A DNA stretch of 51,246 nt, from positions 1 to 51,246 of the forward strand of contig JAVBMF010000051.1 of the NCBI GenBank assembly GCA_031552735.1, given 5' to 3'. The translations under genes were made by a program, and so were the position numbers. The notes under the pieces are model-generated. The model was not told the DNA's origin. It saw only the letters and a program-made list of their open reading frames with translations, and searched no databases. This DNA comes from JAVBUY01 sp031552735 (GTDB taxonomy: Bacteria; Bacillota; Clostridia; Christensenellales; Aristaeellaceae). This document shows positions 40,693 through 46,973 of this stretch, piece by piece (the first letter of the stretch is position 1; every line of letters begins with the position of its first letter).

Positions 40693-42237
40693 ATGGCCAA
40701 GAAACCGATTACCGCGCTAATCATCATGGATGGCTTTGGCATCAATCCCGACCCGACCTCCAACGCCATCACCAAGGCGGGCACGCCGAATTTGGACATG
40801 CTGAGCGCGAAGTATCCGCACACACAGTTGGGCGCAAGCGGCATGGATGTCGGCCTGCCCGACGGGCAGATGGGCAACAGCGAGGTCGGCCACCTGAACA
40901 TTGGTGCCGGGCGTATCGTGTATCAGGAGCTGACCCGCATCACCAAGGACATCCGCGACGGCGCGTTCTACAAGAAGCCGGAGCTGCAAACGGCGATGGA
41001 CAACGCCAAGCAGGACGGCCACGCGCTGCACCTGCTCGGCCTGGTGTCCGACGGCGGCGTGCACAGCCACAATACGCACTTGTACGCGCTGCTGGAGATG
41101 GCCAAACAGTGCGGTGTGAAAAAAGTGTATGTGCACTGCTGGCTAGATGGCCGCGATGTGCCGCCGTCCTCCGGTCTGGATTTTATCAAGCAGCTGGAAG
41201 CCGAAATCAAAAAGATCGGCGTCGGCGAGATCGCCACGGTCATGGGCCGCTTCTGGTCAATGGATCGCGACAATATCTGGGATCGCGTGCAGAAGGCCTA
41301 TGACGCGATGGCGTATGGCCAGGGCGTCGCCACCGCCGACAGCGCGGCGCAGGCAGTGGAGCAATCCTATGCCAAGGGCGAAACCGACGAGTTTGTCGCA
41401 CCGACCGTGGTACAAAAGGGCGGCAAGCCGGTCGGGACGATCAACGCGGGCGATTCGGTGGTGTGTTTTAACTTCCGCCCCGATCGCGCCAGAGAAATCA
41501 CGCGTCCGTTCATCCAGCCCGATTTTTCGAGCTTCCCGCTTCAGGGCGGCTTCCGCAAGGTGCTGTATGTGTCCATGACGCAGTACGACGAGACCTTTAC
41601 CAATATTCTGGTGGTCAATAAGCCCGAAACGTTGGATAATACCTTGGGCGAGTATCTGTCCAGCCTGAAACTGACGCAGCTGCGCATCGCGGAAACACAG
41701 AAGTACGCGCATGTTACGTTCTTTTTCAACGGCGGCGTGGAACTGGCCAACCCCGGCGAGCAGCGTGTGCTGATCGACTCGCCGAAGATCGCGACCTTTG
41801 ACCTAAAGCCCGAGATGAGCGCCATTGAGGTGACGGAGGAAGCGACCAAGCGCATCCTGTCCGGTGCGTTCGACGTGATGATCCTGAACTTTGCCAACTG
41901 CGATATGGTCGGCCATACCGGCATCATGCCCGCCGCCGAGCAGGCGGTGCGCACGGTGGATGCCTGCGTGGGCACGCTGATTGGCGCGATCCAGTCGGTG
42001 GGCGGCCGCGCGCTGATCACCGCCGACCATGGCAACGCCGACCAGATGGTCGATCCCGTAACCGGCGAACCGTTTACCGCGCACACCACCAACCCGGTGC
42101 CGCTGATCGTCGTGGACGACGCGCTGATCGGCAAGCAATTGGCCGAGGGTGGCAAGCTGTGCGACCTAGCGCCGACGATGCTCAAACTGATGGGCATCGC
42201 GCAGCCCAAAGAGATGACCGGGAGAAGCCTGGTGTAA
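40693..42237 (+). CDS. gpmI: 2,3-bisphosphoglycerate-independent phosphoglycerate mutase
   Basis: GpmI converts 3- to 2-phosphoglycerate using two Mn2+ ions. The 514-residue alkaline-phosphatase-superfamily enzyme has Asp13 in 'LIIMDGFGIN', the phosphoserine Ser63 in 'GQMGNSEVGHLNIGAGR', 'CWLDGRDVPPSSG', 'NCDMVGHTG' and 'TADHGNADQM'. Manganese-dependent GpmI is common in spore formers. It is last in the cggR operon; eno, which often follows, is not present. Confidence 0.97.
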   Translation: MAKKPITALIIMDGFGINPDPTSNAITKAGTPNLDMLSAKYPHTQLGASGMDVGLPDGQMGNSEVGHLNIGAGRIVYQELTRITKDIRDGAFYKKPELQTAMDNAKQDGHALHLLGLVSDGGVHSHNTHLYALLEMAKQCGVKKVYVHCWLDGRDVPPSSGLDFIKQLEAEIKKIGVGEIATVMGRFWSMDRDNIWDRVQKAYDAMAYGQGVATADSAAQAVEQSYAKGETDEFVAPTVVQKGGKPVGTINAGDSVVCFNFRPDRAREITRPFIQPDFSSFPLQGGFRKVLYVSMTQYDETFTNILVVNKPETLDNTLGEYLSSLKLTQLRIAETQKYAHVTFFFNGGVELANPGEQRVLIDSPKIATFDLKPEMSAIEVTEEATKRILSGAFDVMILNFANCDMVGHTGIMPAAEQAVRTVDACVGTLIGAIQSVGGRALITADHGNADQMVDPVTGEPFTAHTTNPVPLIVVDDALIGKQLAEGGKLCDLAPTMLKLMGIAQPKEMTGRSLV

Positions 42238-42252
42238 TAGAAGGTGTAACGA

Positions 42253-42286
42253 AAAAAGGCGCTCACCGTCGGGTGGGCGCTTTTTT
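42253..42286. terminator. Terminator after gpmI
   Basis: A 9-bp stem GCGCTCACC/GGTGGGCGC (one wobble) has six T after it and six A before it, so it can act in both directions. Confidence 0.85.
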
Positions 42287-42301
42287 CTGTTGCCGCTGCT
42301 T

Positions 42302-42464
42302 ATACTAGTCCCCATTAGATTTCACTCATATCTAGCGGATCTTTTTCCGAGATGCATTGTCGCGCCTCAGTCAGCGTAGCTGCCTGCTACGCCTTCTTCG
42401 GGCTCCTAGCCTCTCGGGAAAATCTTCCGCGATCTATTGCGTGAAATCTGATGCGGACTAGTAT
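42302..42464. repeat. 163-bp MITE-like palindrome with 24-bp terminal inverted repeats
   Basis: The left end (42302-42325, ATACTAGTCC...GATTTCAC) and the right end (42441-42464) are inverted repeats matching at 22 of 24 positions. Inner arms continue with partial pairing to a central hairpin GCGTAG-ctgcctg-CTACGC (42373-42391), so the unit can form one long hairpin. It encodes no protein. It supplies the last 18 codons and the stop of the minus-strand zinc-ribbon gene. No clear target-site duplication is visible. Confidence 0.8.
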
Positions 42465-42615
42465 TGCTATAGGCAGCGCGATCGTAGTCCATGACCACGC
42501 GCTTCATCTGACCACAGCCCTCGCACAGGTCTTTGCCCCAGCTGCGCGACACCTGCCAGCGGGTAAGCTGAGTGCCCTCCAGTTTGTTGAAGCAATCCAG
42601 ACAGAATTCGGCCAT
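42406..42615 (-). CDS. Small zinc-ribbon protein with repeat-derived C-terminus
   Basis: The 69-residue protein has two CxxC pairs ('FCLDC' and 'LCEGC') spaced as in a small zinc ribbon. Residues 1-51 end 'VVMDYDRAAYSN', and the remaining 18 ('TSPHQISRNRSRKIFPRG') are coded inside the 163-bp repeat, which provides the stop. The original C-terminus was probably different. The ATG follows GCGAGGTGACAAG. It is divergent from an XRE regulator, with a palindrome GCTACC-AAAT-GGTAGC between promoter and start, so that regulator may control it. Function unknown. Confidence 0.65.
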   Translation of the reverse strand: MAEFCLDCFNKLEGTQLTRWQVSRSWGKDLCEGCGQMKRVVMDYDRAAYSNTSPHQISRNRSRKIFPRG

Positions 42616-42630
42616 CTTGTCACCTCGCGC

Positions 42631-42646
42631 GCTACCAAATGGTAGC
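42631..42646. promoter_or_regulatory. Candidate operator palindrome
   Basis: GCTACC and GGTAGC form a palindrome with a 4-base spacer in the leader of the zinc-ribbon gene. A related half-site (TGCTAC on the minus strand) lies in the promoter spacer at about 42675-42680. It is a plausible binding site for the adjacent XRE protein. Confidence 0.45.
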
Positions 42647-42658
42647 AAAATTTTCTTG

Positions 42659-42687
42659 ATTATGCCACAAAATAGTAGCATGGTCAA
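42659..42687 (-). promoter_or_regulatory. Promoter of the zinc-ribbon gene
   Basis: On the minus strand TTGACC and CATAAT are 17 bases apart, each close to consensus. Confidence 0.65.
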
Positions 42688-42698
42688 GAGGTGACTTT

Positions 42699-42920
42699 AT
42701 GTACTTTCAAAGACTTGAGGACATGCGAATCGACAGCGACAAGACGCAGCAGGAGATTGCCGATTTGTTGCATTGCAAACGTGAAGTGTATCGCAGATAT
42801 GAAAAGGGGATCAGAGAGATCCCGGCATGGGCAATTATTCAACTGGCGGTGTTTTACAAAACAAGCGTAGACTATCTGCTGGGCCTGACCGACCGGCAAG
42901 AACCCTATCCGAAGAAATAA
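42699..42920 (+). CDS. XRE-family helix-turn-helix regulator
   Basis: The 73-residue protein is a single HTH_XRE domain: 'MRIDSDKTQQEIADLLHC' gives helices 1-2, 'REVYRRYEKGIREIPAWAII' the recognition region, and 'LAVFYKTSVDYLLGLTD' the typical end. There is no extra domain. AAGAGGTGACTTT precedes the ATG. It is divergent from the zinc-ribbon gene and likely represses one or both genes through the palindrome between them. Confidence 0.88.
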   Translation: MYFQRLEDMRIDSDKTQQEIADLLHCKREVYRRYEKGIREIPAWAIIQLAVFYKTSVDYLLGLTDRQEPYPKK

Positions 42921-42922
42921 AA

Positions 42923-42961
42923 CAAAAGTGTTTGCCGTCGTGGCGAACACTTTTGCTTTTT
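42923..42961 (+). terminator. Terminator of the XRE gene
   Basis: CAAAAGTGTT/AACACTTTTG extended by GCC/GGC around a short loop, followed by CTTTTT. Confidence 0.82.
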
Positions 42962-43023
42962 GATTGTGTTATGGAAAGCCAGAGCTTCCGTATTCCTGTT
43001 GTTAGGGGACATCGCGGCTTACC

Positions 43024-43662
43024 CTACTCCGCCCAGCCCTCGTACCCTTCGTCGATCACGCGTACGTGTGCCTGCCCGTCGGTCACCTGCGCCAGCAGCC
43101 TCATCAGCCCCTCGGCATCAGCCTCGCGCACCAGCAGTGTGGCGGTGACACGGTCGGTAAACGCCTGTCCCTCGACTACGCAAGGGAAACTGCCCAGCGC
43201 GTGCAGCGCTTTGTCCCACTGGGGATAGGCGATCTCGGCGGCAAAGCGCTGCGAGCGCACCATGGTGACCACCTGCGCGGCATCTAACGCGACGGCGCTG
43301 CCTTGCGCATAGGCGCGCGTCAGCCCGCCCGCGCCCAGCAGCACCCCGCCAAAGTAGCGCACCACGACCACGGCGGCGTTAACCACCTCGCGCGCCTGCA
43401 TCACGCCCAGAATGGGCATGCCCGCGGTGCCGCCCGGTTCGCCGTCGTCGCTGTAGCGCATGATGCCGCGGTTGAGCCCGACAATGTACGCATAGCAATG
43501 GTGGTTCGCACCCTTGTGCTCAGCGCGCACCGCCGCAAGGAAATCTAGTGCGGCCTGCTCATCGGCCACCGGGGTGCCGCAGCCGATGAACCGCGACTTT
43601 TGCACCACAAACTCGGCATGATCCGCCGCGCGCAGCGTCTTGTAGCTTGCCTGCTCCGCCAT
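43024..43662 (-). CDS. YigZ family protein (IMPACT/UPF0029 domain)
   Basis: The 212-residue protein has the IMPACT-type N-terminal domain: 'EFVVQKSRFIGCGTPV', 'HHCYAYIVG', 'RYSDDGEPGGTAGMPIL', 'VVVVRYFGGVLLGAGGLTRA'. A DUF1949-like C-terminal part follows. YigZ proteins are suggested to act near translation; their precise role is unknown. Its start is 2 bases from the tyrS stop, so it is translated from the T-box-controlled tyrS message. Confidence 0.9.
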   Translation of the reverse strand: MAEQASYKTLRAADHAEFVVQKSRFIGCGTPVADEQAALDFLAAVRAEHKGANHHCYAYIVGLNRGIMRYSDDGEPGGTAGMPILGVMQAREVVNAAVVVVRYFGGVLLGAGGLTRAYAQGSAVALDAAQVVTMVRSQRFAAEIAYPQWDKALHALGSFPCVVEGQAFTDRVTATLLVREADAEGLMRLLAQVTDGQAHVRVIDEGYEGWAE

Positions 43663-43663
43663 C

Positions 43664-44890
43664 TTAGCGCTCCAGCAGCACGCGGCAGTAGCTCTTCTTG
43701 CCCTTGCGCAGCAGGATGCCTTCGCCGCCGAACATGTCGGGCGTCAATGCATAGTTGATATCGCTGATGGCGCTGTCGCCGATGTAGATGCCACCGCCTT
43801 GCACTAGCTTGCGCGCTTCCCCTCGCGAGGCGGCCAGACCGACCAGCGCGACAATGGTGGTCAGCCGCGCGTCCTCGGCAAGCTGCGCCGCCGTAATGCA
43901 GGCGGTGGGGATGCTGCCCGCGTCGGCATTGCCGCCAAACAGCGCCGCCGCCGCCTGCTGCGCCTTGTCGGCCTCGGCCTCGCCGTGCACGATCTTGGTG
44001 ATCTCAAAGGCCAGCACTTTCTTGGCGTCATTGATGGCGGCGTCCTTGAGCGCGCCCAGGCGGCGCACCTCGTCCATCGGCAGGTAGGTGAGCAGCCCCA
44101 GGCACTTCTGCACGTCGGCGTCGTCCACGTTGCGCCAGTACTGATAGAAGTCGTAGGGCGACACACGCTGCGGGTCAAGCCACAGCGCGCCGGACTCGGT
44201 CTTGCCCATCTTGCGGCCGTCGGAGGTCAGCAGCAGCTTGAAGGTCAGCGCGAAAGCGTCCTGCTGTGCCTTGCGGCGGATCAAATCCGCACCGCCCAGC
44301 ATGTTGCTCCACTGGTCGTCGCCGCCGATTTGCAGGCGGCAGCCGTGGCGGTTGAACAGCTCCAGAAAGTCATACGATTGCAGCAGCATGTACGTGAACT
44401 CCAAGAAGGACAGGCCCTTCTCCAGCCGCTGCTTGTAGCAATCGGCGGTCAGCATGCGGTTCACCGAGAAGTACGCGCCGACCTCGCGCATGAAGTCGAT
44501 GTAGTTCAGGCTGCGCAGCCAGTCAGCATTGTTGGCCAAGATGGCCTTGTCGTCGGCGAAGTCGATAAAGCGGCTGATCTGGCCCTTGATACGGCGCACG
44601 TTTTCGTCGATGGTTTCGGTGGTCATCATGCTGCGCAGCGCGGTCTTGCCCGACGGATCGCCGATCATCGCGGTGCCCGCGCCCATCAGCATGATCGGGC
44701 GGTGTCCGGCGCGCTGGAGATGGCTGGCCGCGATGATCGGGATGAAGTGACCGATGTGCAGGCTGTCAGCGGTCGGGTCGATGCCCAGGTAAAAGGTGGT
44801 GGGCTCGCGCTCGAGCTGCTTGTACAGGTCGTCCTCAAAGGTGACTTGTGCGATAAAGCCGCGTTCCTTCAGCGTGTCCAGAATGTGCAT
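43664..44890 (-). CDS. tyrS: Tyrosyl-tRNA synthetase
   Basis: TyrRS charges tRNA-Tyr. The 408-residue protein has the class I signatures 'ADSLHIGHF' (HIGH, 45-48) and 'GRKMGKTESG' (KMSKS variant, 227-231), tyrosine-pocket residues in 'YDFLELFNRHGCRLQIGGDD' (173-192), and a C-terminal S4 RNA-binding domain (about 345-405). The start at 44890 follows AGGAGGACATCCC; the longer open frame crosses the leader. Expression is predicted to be controlled by the upstream T-box that reads uncharged tRNA-Tyr (specifier UAC). Confidence 0.96.
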   Translation of the reverse strand: MHILDTLKERGFIAQVTFEDDLYKQLEREPTTFYLGIDPTADSLHIGHFIPIIAASHLQRAGHRPIMLMGAGTAMIGDPSGKTALRSMMTTETIDENVRRIKGQISRFIDFADDKAILANNADWLRSLNYIDFMREVGAYFSVNRMLTADCYKQRLEKGLSFLEFTYMLLQSYDFLELFNRHGCRLQIGGDDQWSNMLGGADLIRRKAQQDAFALTFKLLLTSDGRKMGKTESGALWLDPQRVSPYDFYQYWRNVDDADVQKCLGLLTYLPMDEVRRLGALKDAAINDAKKVLAFEITKIVHGEAEADKAQQAAAALFGGNADAGSIPTACITAAQLAEDARLTTIVALVGLAASRGEARKLVQGGGIYIGDSAISDINYALTPDMFGGEGILLRKGKKSYCRVLLER

Positions 44891-44919
44891 GGGATGTCCT
44901 CCTTCTTTGATGCGGGCAT

Positions 44920-45339
44920 AAAAAAACGCCCGCCCGATGGGTGGGTGCGTTTCAAAACTTCGCAAGCGCAATTTCCTGCGGCCTTTCCGACATATCGGCG
45001 TCGTTCTCCACTTGGCGTACCGCCAGTACGCTGCGTTCCGACTCCTTGATCTGGCGAAAAATCCTTGGAACTTGCACTTTCTCCCCTATTGAAACACACC
45101 CTGCTCGGGAAGGCGCATAGCGCGGTACCACTTCCGTTCGGATGACCCTTGCGGGCAATCCCTCGTGAGCCCTGTGGGCTCGGCGCTGTATCCGGCGCAC
45201 CGGCGGCGGCCTACTGCCAGCATACTGGGTTCGGGGCCGCGCTCCGGGGTGTAGGTCCGCTGCCACCGCCGCTTCCTCGCACCACCCGGAAGCTCTCTTG
45301 AGGCGATTTGGCCGCGTTTTGTCCCCATCCTCGCGTGTT
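44920..45339 (-). promoter_or_regulatory. Tyrosine T-box riboswitch leader of tyrS
   Basis: On the minus strand the leader holds a Stem I region (AGAGAGCTTCCGGGTGGTGC from 45298), with a candidate UAC specifier at 45253-45251. The T-box core GTGGTACCGCG lies at 45131-45121, in an antiterminator closed by GGAAG/CTTCC. A terminator 5' arm CGCCTTCCCGA (45115-45105) matches a 3' arm TCGGGCGGGCG (44937-44927) followed by seven T. The two terminator arms are separated by the 159-bp repeat at 44943-45101. Uncharged tRNA-Tyr would stabilise the antiterminator and allow tyrS-yigZ transcription. Confidence 0.88.
44943..45101. repeat. 159-bp palindromic MITE-like element, copy 2, inside the T-box terminator
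   Basis: The element begins GGGTGCGTTTCAAAA and ends TATTGAAACACACCC (13 of 15 inverted). It has the same length, orientation and inner landmarks as copy 1 at 646-804 (CTTGGCGTACCGCCA, CTGGCGAAAAATCC). The centre has GGCGTAC/GTACGC pairing. It sits between the two arms of the tyrS T-box terminator, in what would otherwise be a short loop. Confidence 0.8.
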
Positions 45340-45345
45340 GCAGAC

Positions 45346-45374
45346 AGTATAGCCGCAAGGCATGCGGCTGTCAA
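45346..45374 (-). promoter_or_regulatory. Promoter of the tyrS T-box leader
   Basis: On the minus strand a perfect TTGACA and TATACT are exactly 17 bases apart. The -35 overlaps the stop codon of the upstream permease gene. Confidence 0.88.
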
Positions 45375-46282
45375 CTGGTTTTTTGCGCGCGGCCGGGCAG
45401 ACTGGTGATCACCAGGCTGAGTGCGATCAACGCGCCGCCAATAAGCTGCATCGGCGCGATGGTTTCGCCCAAAATAAGCACGCCGCCAATCACCGCGGCG
45501 ATCGGGTTGATGTTGATGAATAGCGACGCGGTAAACGGGCCGACCGCGCCGAGTGCCTCGGCATACAGGAAGTAGCACAGCGCCGAGCAAATCAGCGCCA
45601 GCGCCGCCACACACACCCAGCCCAGCGGCGGAATGGGCACCCAGCGCGCCTTTTCGCCCAGCGCGAAGGGGATCAGCGTGATCATGCCGATTATCGCCTG
45701 CCAGCCGGTCAGCGTCAGGCTGCTGTATTTGCCGCGCAGCCGGTCGATGATCTGGATGTAGGCCACCCAGCACAGGCAGCAGCACAGGATGAGCAGGTTG
45801 CCCTTCAGGCTGCCCGTGCCCTCTAGTCCGCCCGCGCCAAACCGGATGACCAGAAACACGCCCAGCATCGACAGTACGACGCACACCCATCGCATCCATC
45901 CGGCGCGCTGGCGCAGGAAGAGGGCGCTGTACACCAGCGAAAAAATCGGGATGGCAGCGAGGATCAGCGATGCGGTGGACGCTGTGGTATAGAGCATGCC
46001 GGTGTACTCGAAAAAGTAATACAGTGTGACGCCAAACAGCGCCGACAGCAGAAGCCACAGCCAGTCGGCGTGCGCGATGTGCGGCAGCTTGCCGTCTTTT
46101 TGCATGACGGGCAGCAGGATGACGGTGGTGAGAATATAGCGCGCGCAGGCCAGCGTCATCGGCGGCAGACCGGCGGTGAGCACAAACTTGGACGCGATAA
46201 AGGACAGGCCCCAGCAGATGTTGACAAATAGCAGCATGATCATGCCCAGGGCGCGCGAGGGACGGAAGGCGGATGTTTGCAT
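45371..46282 (-). CDS. DMT-superfamily permease (EamA domains)
   Basis: The 303-residue protein has ten membrane helices in two EamA repeats. Typical features are 'LLFVNICWGLSFIASKFVLT' at the first helix, 'ALFGVTLYYFFEYTGMLYTT', 'ASTASLILAAIPIFSLVYSA', and in the second half 'NINPIAAVIGGVLILGETIA'. Members export or import small metabolites; the substrate is unknown. The ATG at 46282 is preceded by AAGAGGTG; the longer open frame upstream covers the neighbouring gene. Its stop overlaps the tyrS promoter. Confidence 0.88.
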   Translation of the reverse strand: MQTSAFRPSRALGMIMLLFVNICWGLSFIASKFVLTAGLPPMTLACARYILTTVILLPVMQKDGKLPHIAHADWLWLLLSALFGVTLYYFFEYTGMLYTTASTASLILAAIPIFSLVYSALFLRQRAGWMRWVCVVLSMLGVFLVIRFGAGGLEGTGSLKGNLLILCCCLCWVAYIQIIDRLRGKYSSLTLTGWQAIIGMITLIPFALGEKARWVPIPPLGWVCVAALALICSALCYFLYAEALGAVGPFTASLFININPIAAVIGGVLILGETIAPMQLIGGALIALSLVITSLPGRAQKTS

Positions 46283-46305
46283 GCGTTGCACCTCTTTTGT
46301 GGCGA

Positions 46306-46815
46306 TTATCGGTCGTCGTAATCGGCGGGCGGCATCGGACGCTGGTCGATCACTTCGACATAGTATTTTTGGGGGTTGTACGGCTCGACCCACACACGCG
46401 CGGTAAATTGCGTGGGCGCTTCCAGCAGGTTGTATTCCCACAGGTTTTTGGACTTGACTAGGTGCACCGAGCCGCTGGCGTCCTTGTAGCGGCACTCCAG
46501 CACCAGCGGGCTTTTGCCGTTGGTCTGCACAAACGAATTGTAGTACGCGCGGGTGATCTCGGCGTCATAAGGCGTGCCCTCGCGCATCATGCGGTCTGCA
46601 AAGCGGCGCTGACTGCGGTCACTGAAAAGGAACACCAGACCGAGGATCAGGAAAATCACGCCCATGCCCGCGAAGATCGCGCCGCCGATGAGCAAGTCCT
46701 CGTCATACGCTCCGGCCAGCATGGACAGCGCGATGATGCCCATGACCACAAACGGCGCGCCGATCAGTGAAAAAATGAGGCCGATGAGCCGCAGAACCTT
46801 GTTGCCTGGCTGCAT
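46306..46815 (-). CDS. Membrane protein with DUF3592-like extracytoplasmic part
   Basis: The 169-residue protein has two membrane helices (about 8-35 and 41-65) and a C-terminal globular part with 'GTPYDAEITRAYYNSFVQTN', 'PLVLECRYKDASGSVHLVKS' and 'ARVWVEPYNPQKYYVEV'. This pattern resembles DUF3592 proteins, but the match is from memory and weak. GCAGGAGGAATCCCT gives an excellent ribosome site. It lies 23 bases before the permease gene and may share its transcript. Confidence 0.65.
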   Translation of the reverse strand: MQPGNKVLRLIGLIFSLIGAPFVVMGIIALSMLAGAYDEDLLIGGAIFAGMGVIFLILGLVFLFSDRSQRRFADRMMREGTPYDAEITRAYYNSFVQTNGKSPLVLECRYKDASGSVHLVKSKNLWEYNLLEAPTQFTARVWVEPYNPQKYYVEVIDQRPMPPADYDDR

Positions 46816-46883
46816 AGGGATTCCTCCTGCGTTTGATGCTATATAGTATACGACATTTTTGCGCAAAGCACCAGCAATCGACA

Positions 46884-46912
46884 TTGACAGGATGCGTGCG
46901 ATTTCTTACAAT
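46884..46912 (+). promoter_or_regulatory. Promoter of the Na/Pi cotransporter gene
   Basis: A perfect TTGACA and TACAAT are exactly 17 bases apart, 61 bases before the chosen ATG. Confidence 0.82.
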
Positions 46913-46973
46913 GGACAAGTAGAAGTAAGCGGAAGGAACGTGCAACAAAGACGGTTTGCACAGTGAGGAAAAC

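Noticed and set aside
42302..42464. IS element with target-site duplication
   Set aside because: There are good inverted ends but no transposase and no clear duplication of flanking bases, so only a MITE-like palindrome is claimed.
44952..46058. 368-codon minus-strand frame overlapping the DMT permease and T-box leader
   Set aside because: It lies in another frame of the permease gene and continues through a non-coding regulatory leader.
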